From the NCBI GenBank assembly GCA_016202645.1, contig JACQOF010000028.1:1-21985 (forward strand): a DNA stretch of 21,985 nucleotides. The letters run 5' to 3'. Positions within the stretch are counted from its first letter, which is position 1, and every line of letters begins with the position of its first letter. The stretch comes from a bacterium (GTDB lineage: Bacteria > Lindowbacteria > 2-12-FULL-62-27). This document shows positions 21,485 through 21,985 of this stretch, piece by piece. The notes below the pieces were generated by a model. It ran no database searches. It was not told the origin of the DNA and saw only the letters and a list, made by a program, of their open reading frames with translations. The position numbers were made by a program, and so were the translations under genes.

Positions 21485-21985
21485 TTATGCAACCGCCATT
21501 TTTGCAATCGGCGGAATCGTGCCCTTTTCGTGCCCTTTTGATTTTGACCTGGCGTCCTCAAGCGCTTTCGTAAGTCGATCCAGCGAGTCCCGCAATTTTT
21601 CGGTGTAGTAGTGCGTGTAAATCCGCGCCGCCGCGTAACTCTTGTGCCCCATCAGCGCCATGCGCTCGTCAATGTCCACGCCGTTCATGGCGAGATACGA
21701 TCCGAACGTGTGGCGCAGATCGTGGAAGCGAAGGCGGCGCGTGATCCCGAGACGTTTTTTCAGACAGCAAAACGAGGACTTGCATTGTCTCGCCGCTTTA
21801 CCCTTCCAGCCAAAAACGTAATCACTGCCTGCGTCTTTGGGCTGGCGGTCGATGATCTCCGCAAGGATCGGATGCAACGGCAGAGTGCGCGGCGTGTCGT
21901 TCTTTGTTTGTGGAATGTAGATCACATTCGCCGTGCGGTCGATGTCAGAATGTCTAACCCGCAGGATTTCGCCGCGCCGCATGCC
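21485..21985 (-). CDS. Tyrosine recombinase/phage integrase, C-terminal catalytic part (cut by window edge)
   Basis: 166 residues are visible and the frame continues past the edge. The catalytic set is present: first Arg in GMRRGEIL, the Lys-bearing beta-hairpin region (TKNDTPRTLPLHP), HDLRHTF with His and Arg, the third-box His in LMGHKS, and the nucleophile Tyr in YTHYYTEKL. The enzyme therefore looks intact and probably moves an element extending to the right of the window. It ends 19 bp from the 5' end of tRNA-Val. tRNA-targeting elements usually place the integrase at the 3' end of the tRNA, so this orientation is unusual. The tail codons contain an 11-bp tandem repeat. Confidence 0.93.
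   Translation of the reverse strand, partial: GMRRGEILRVRHSDIDRTANVIYIPQTKNDTPRTLPLHPILAEIIDRQPKDAGSDYVFGWKGKAARQCKSSFCCLKKRLGITRRLRFHDLRHTFGSYLAMNGVDIDERMALMGHKSYAAARIYTHYYTEKLRDSLDRLTKALEDARSKSKGHEKGTIPPIAKMAVA
21518..21539. repeat. 11-bp tandem repeat at the integrase 3' end, candidate integrase arm sites
   Basis: CGTGCCCTTTT occurs twice head to tail. The same arrangement, CGTGCC then a T-run then CGTGC, recurs at 21327-21344 on the other side of tRNA-Val (CGTGCCATTTTTTCGTGC). Repeats flanking a tRNA next to an integrase may be recombinase-binding sites. Confidence 0.45.

Overview
The window is a GC-rich, densely packed bacterial chromosome segment. A partial tRNA-Pro lies at its left edge, and a tRNA-Val next to a tyrosine integrase lies at its right edge. 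Bacterial-type translation genes (thrS-infC-rpmI-rplT-pheS-pheT), the two-subunit glycine decarboxylase (gcvPA/gcvPB), the many ATGA/GTGA start-stop overlaps and intragenic heptad repeats suggest an uncultured candidate-phylum or PVC-like bacterium such as Omnitrophota. That placement is a low-confidence impression; no 16S or other taxonomic marker was compared.

Layout. (1) 1-2462 is an accessory segment: tRNA-Pro(UGG), a minus-strand HEPN/nucleotidyltransferase pair of toxin-antitoxin type with a 20-bp palindrome just upstream, and a plus-strand gene that appears to fuse a DprA/Smf-like Rossmann domain to an AbiGi/DUF2971-like domain. (2) 2459-12112 is a continuous plus-strand run, mostly translationally coupled: a zinc-ribbon methyltransferase, rsmI, a TsaC-phosphatase fusion, gcvT-gcvH-gcvPA-gcvPB, uvrC and a TIGR04282-type glycosyltransferase. 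(3) 12113-13444 is a visibly more AT-rich patch: a possible REP/RAYT-like remnant, a DUF433/DUF5615 toxin-antitoxin pair on the minus strand, and a two-GYF-domain protein on the plus strand. (4) 13445-21182 is a minus-strand operon, transcribed right to left as thrS-infC-rpmI-rplT-pheS-pheT-ccmC-ccmD-inositol phosphatase family. (5) 21183-21985 holds a 13-bp tandem repeat, a long hairpin, tRNA-Val(GAC) and the C-terminal part of a tyrosine recombinase.

The most unusual signal is a set of short period-7 repeats. In pheS, a 66-bp near-perfect inverted repeat (exactly 22 codons) is translated as an in-frame insertion. A 22-bp identical core, read as the same SAIRNP peptide, is inserted in uvrC. 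Repeats with the same 7-bp period but different sequences sit between gcvPB and uvrC and between two convergent genes. This resembles the protein-invading Rickettsia palindromic elements combined with cyanobacterial STRR heptads. Other points of interest are a Thr-type (YwlE-like, arginine phosphatase) active site in the TsaC fusion, the DprA-AbiGi-like fusion, and reduced forms of UvrC (no C-terminal HhH), PheT (no EMAP-II domain) and ThrS (no TGS domain).
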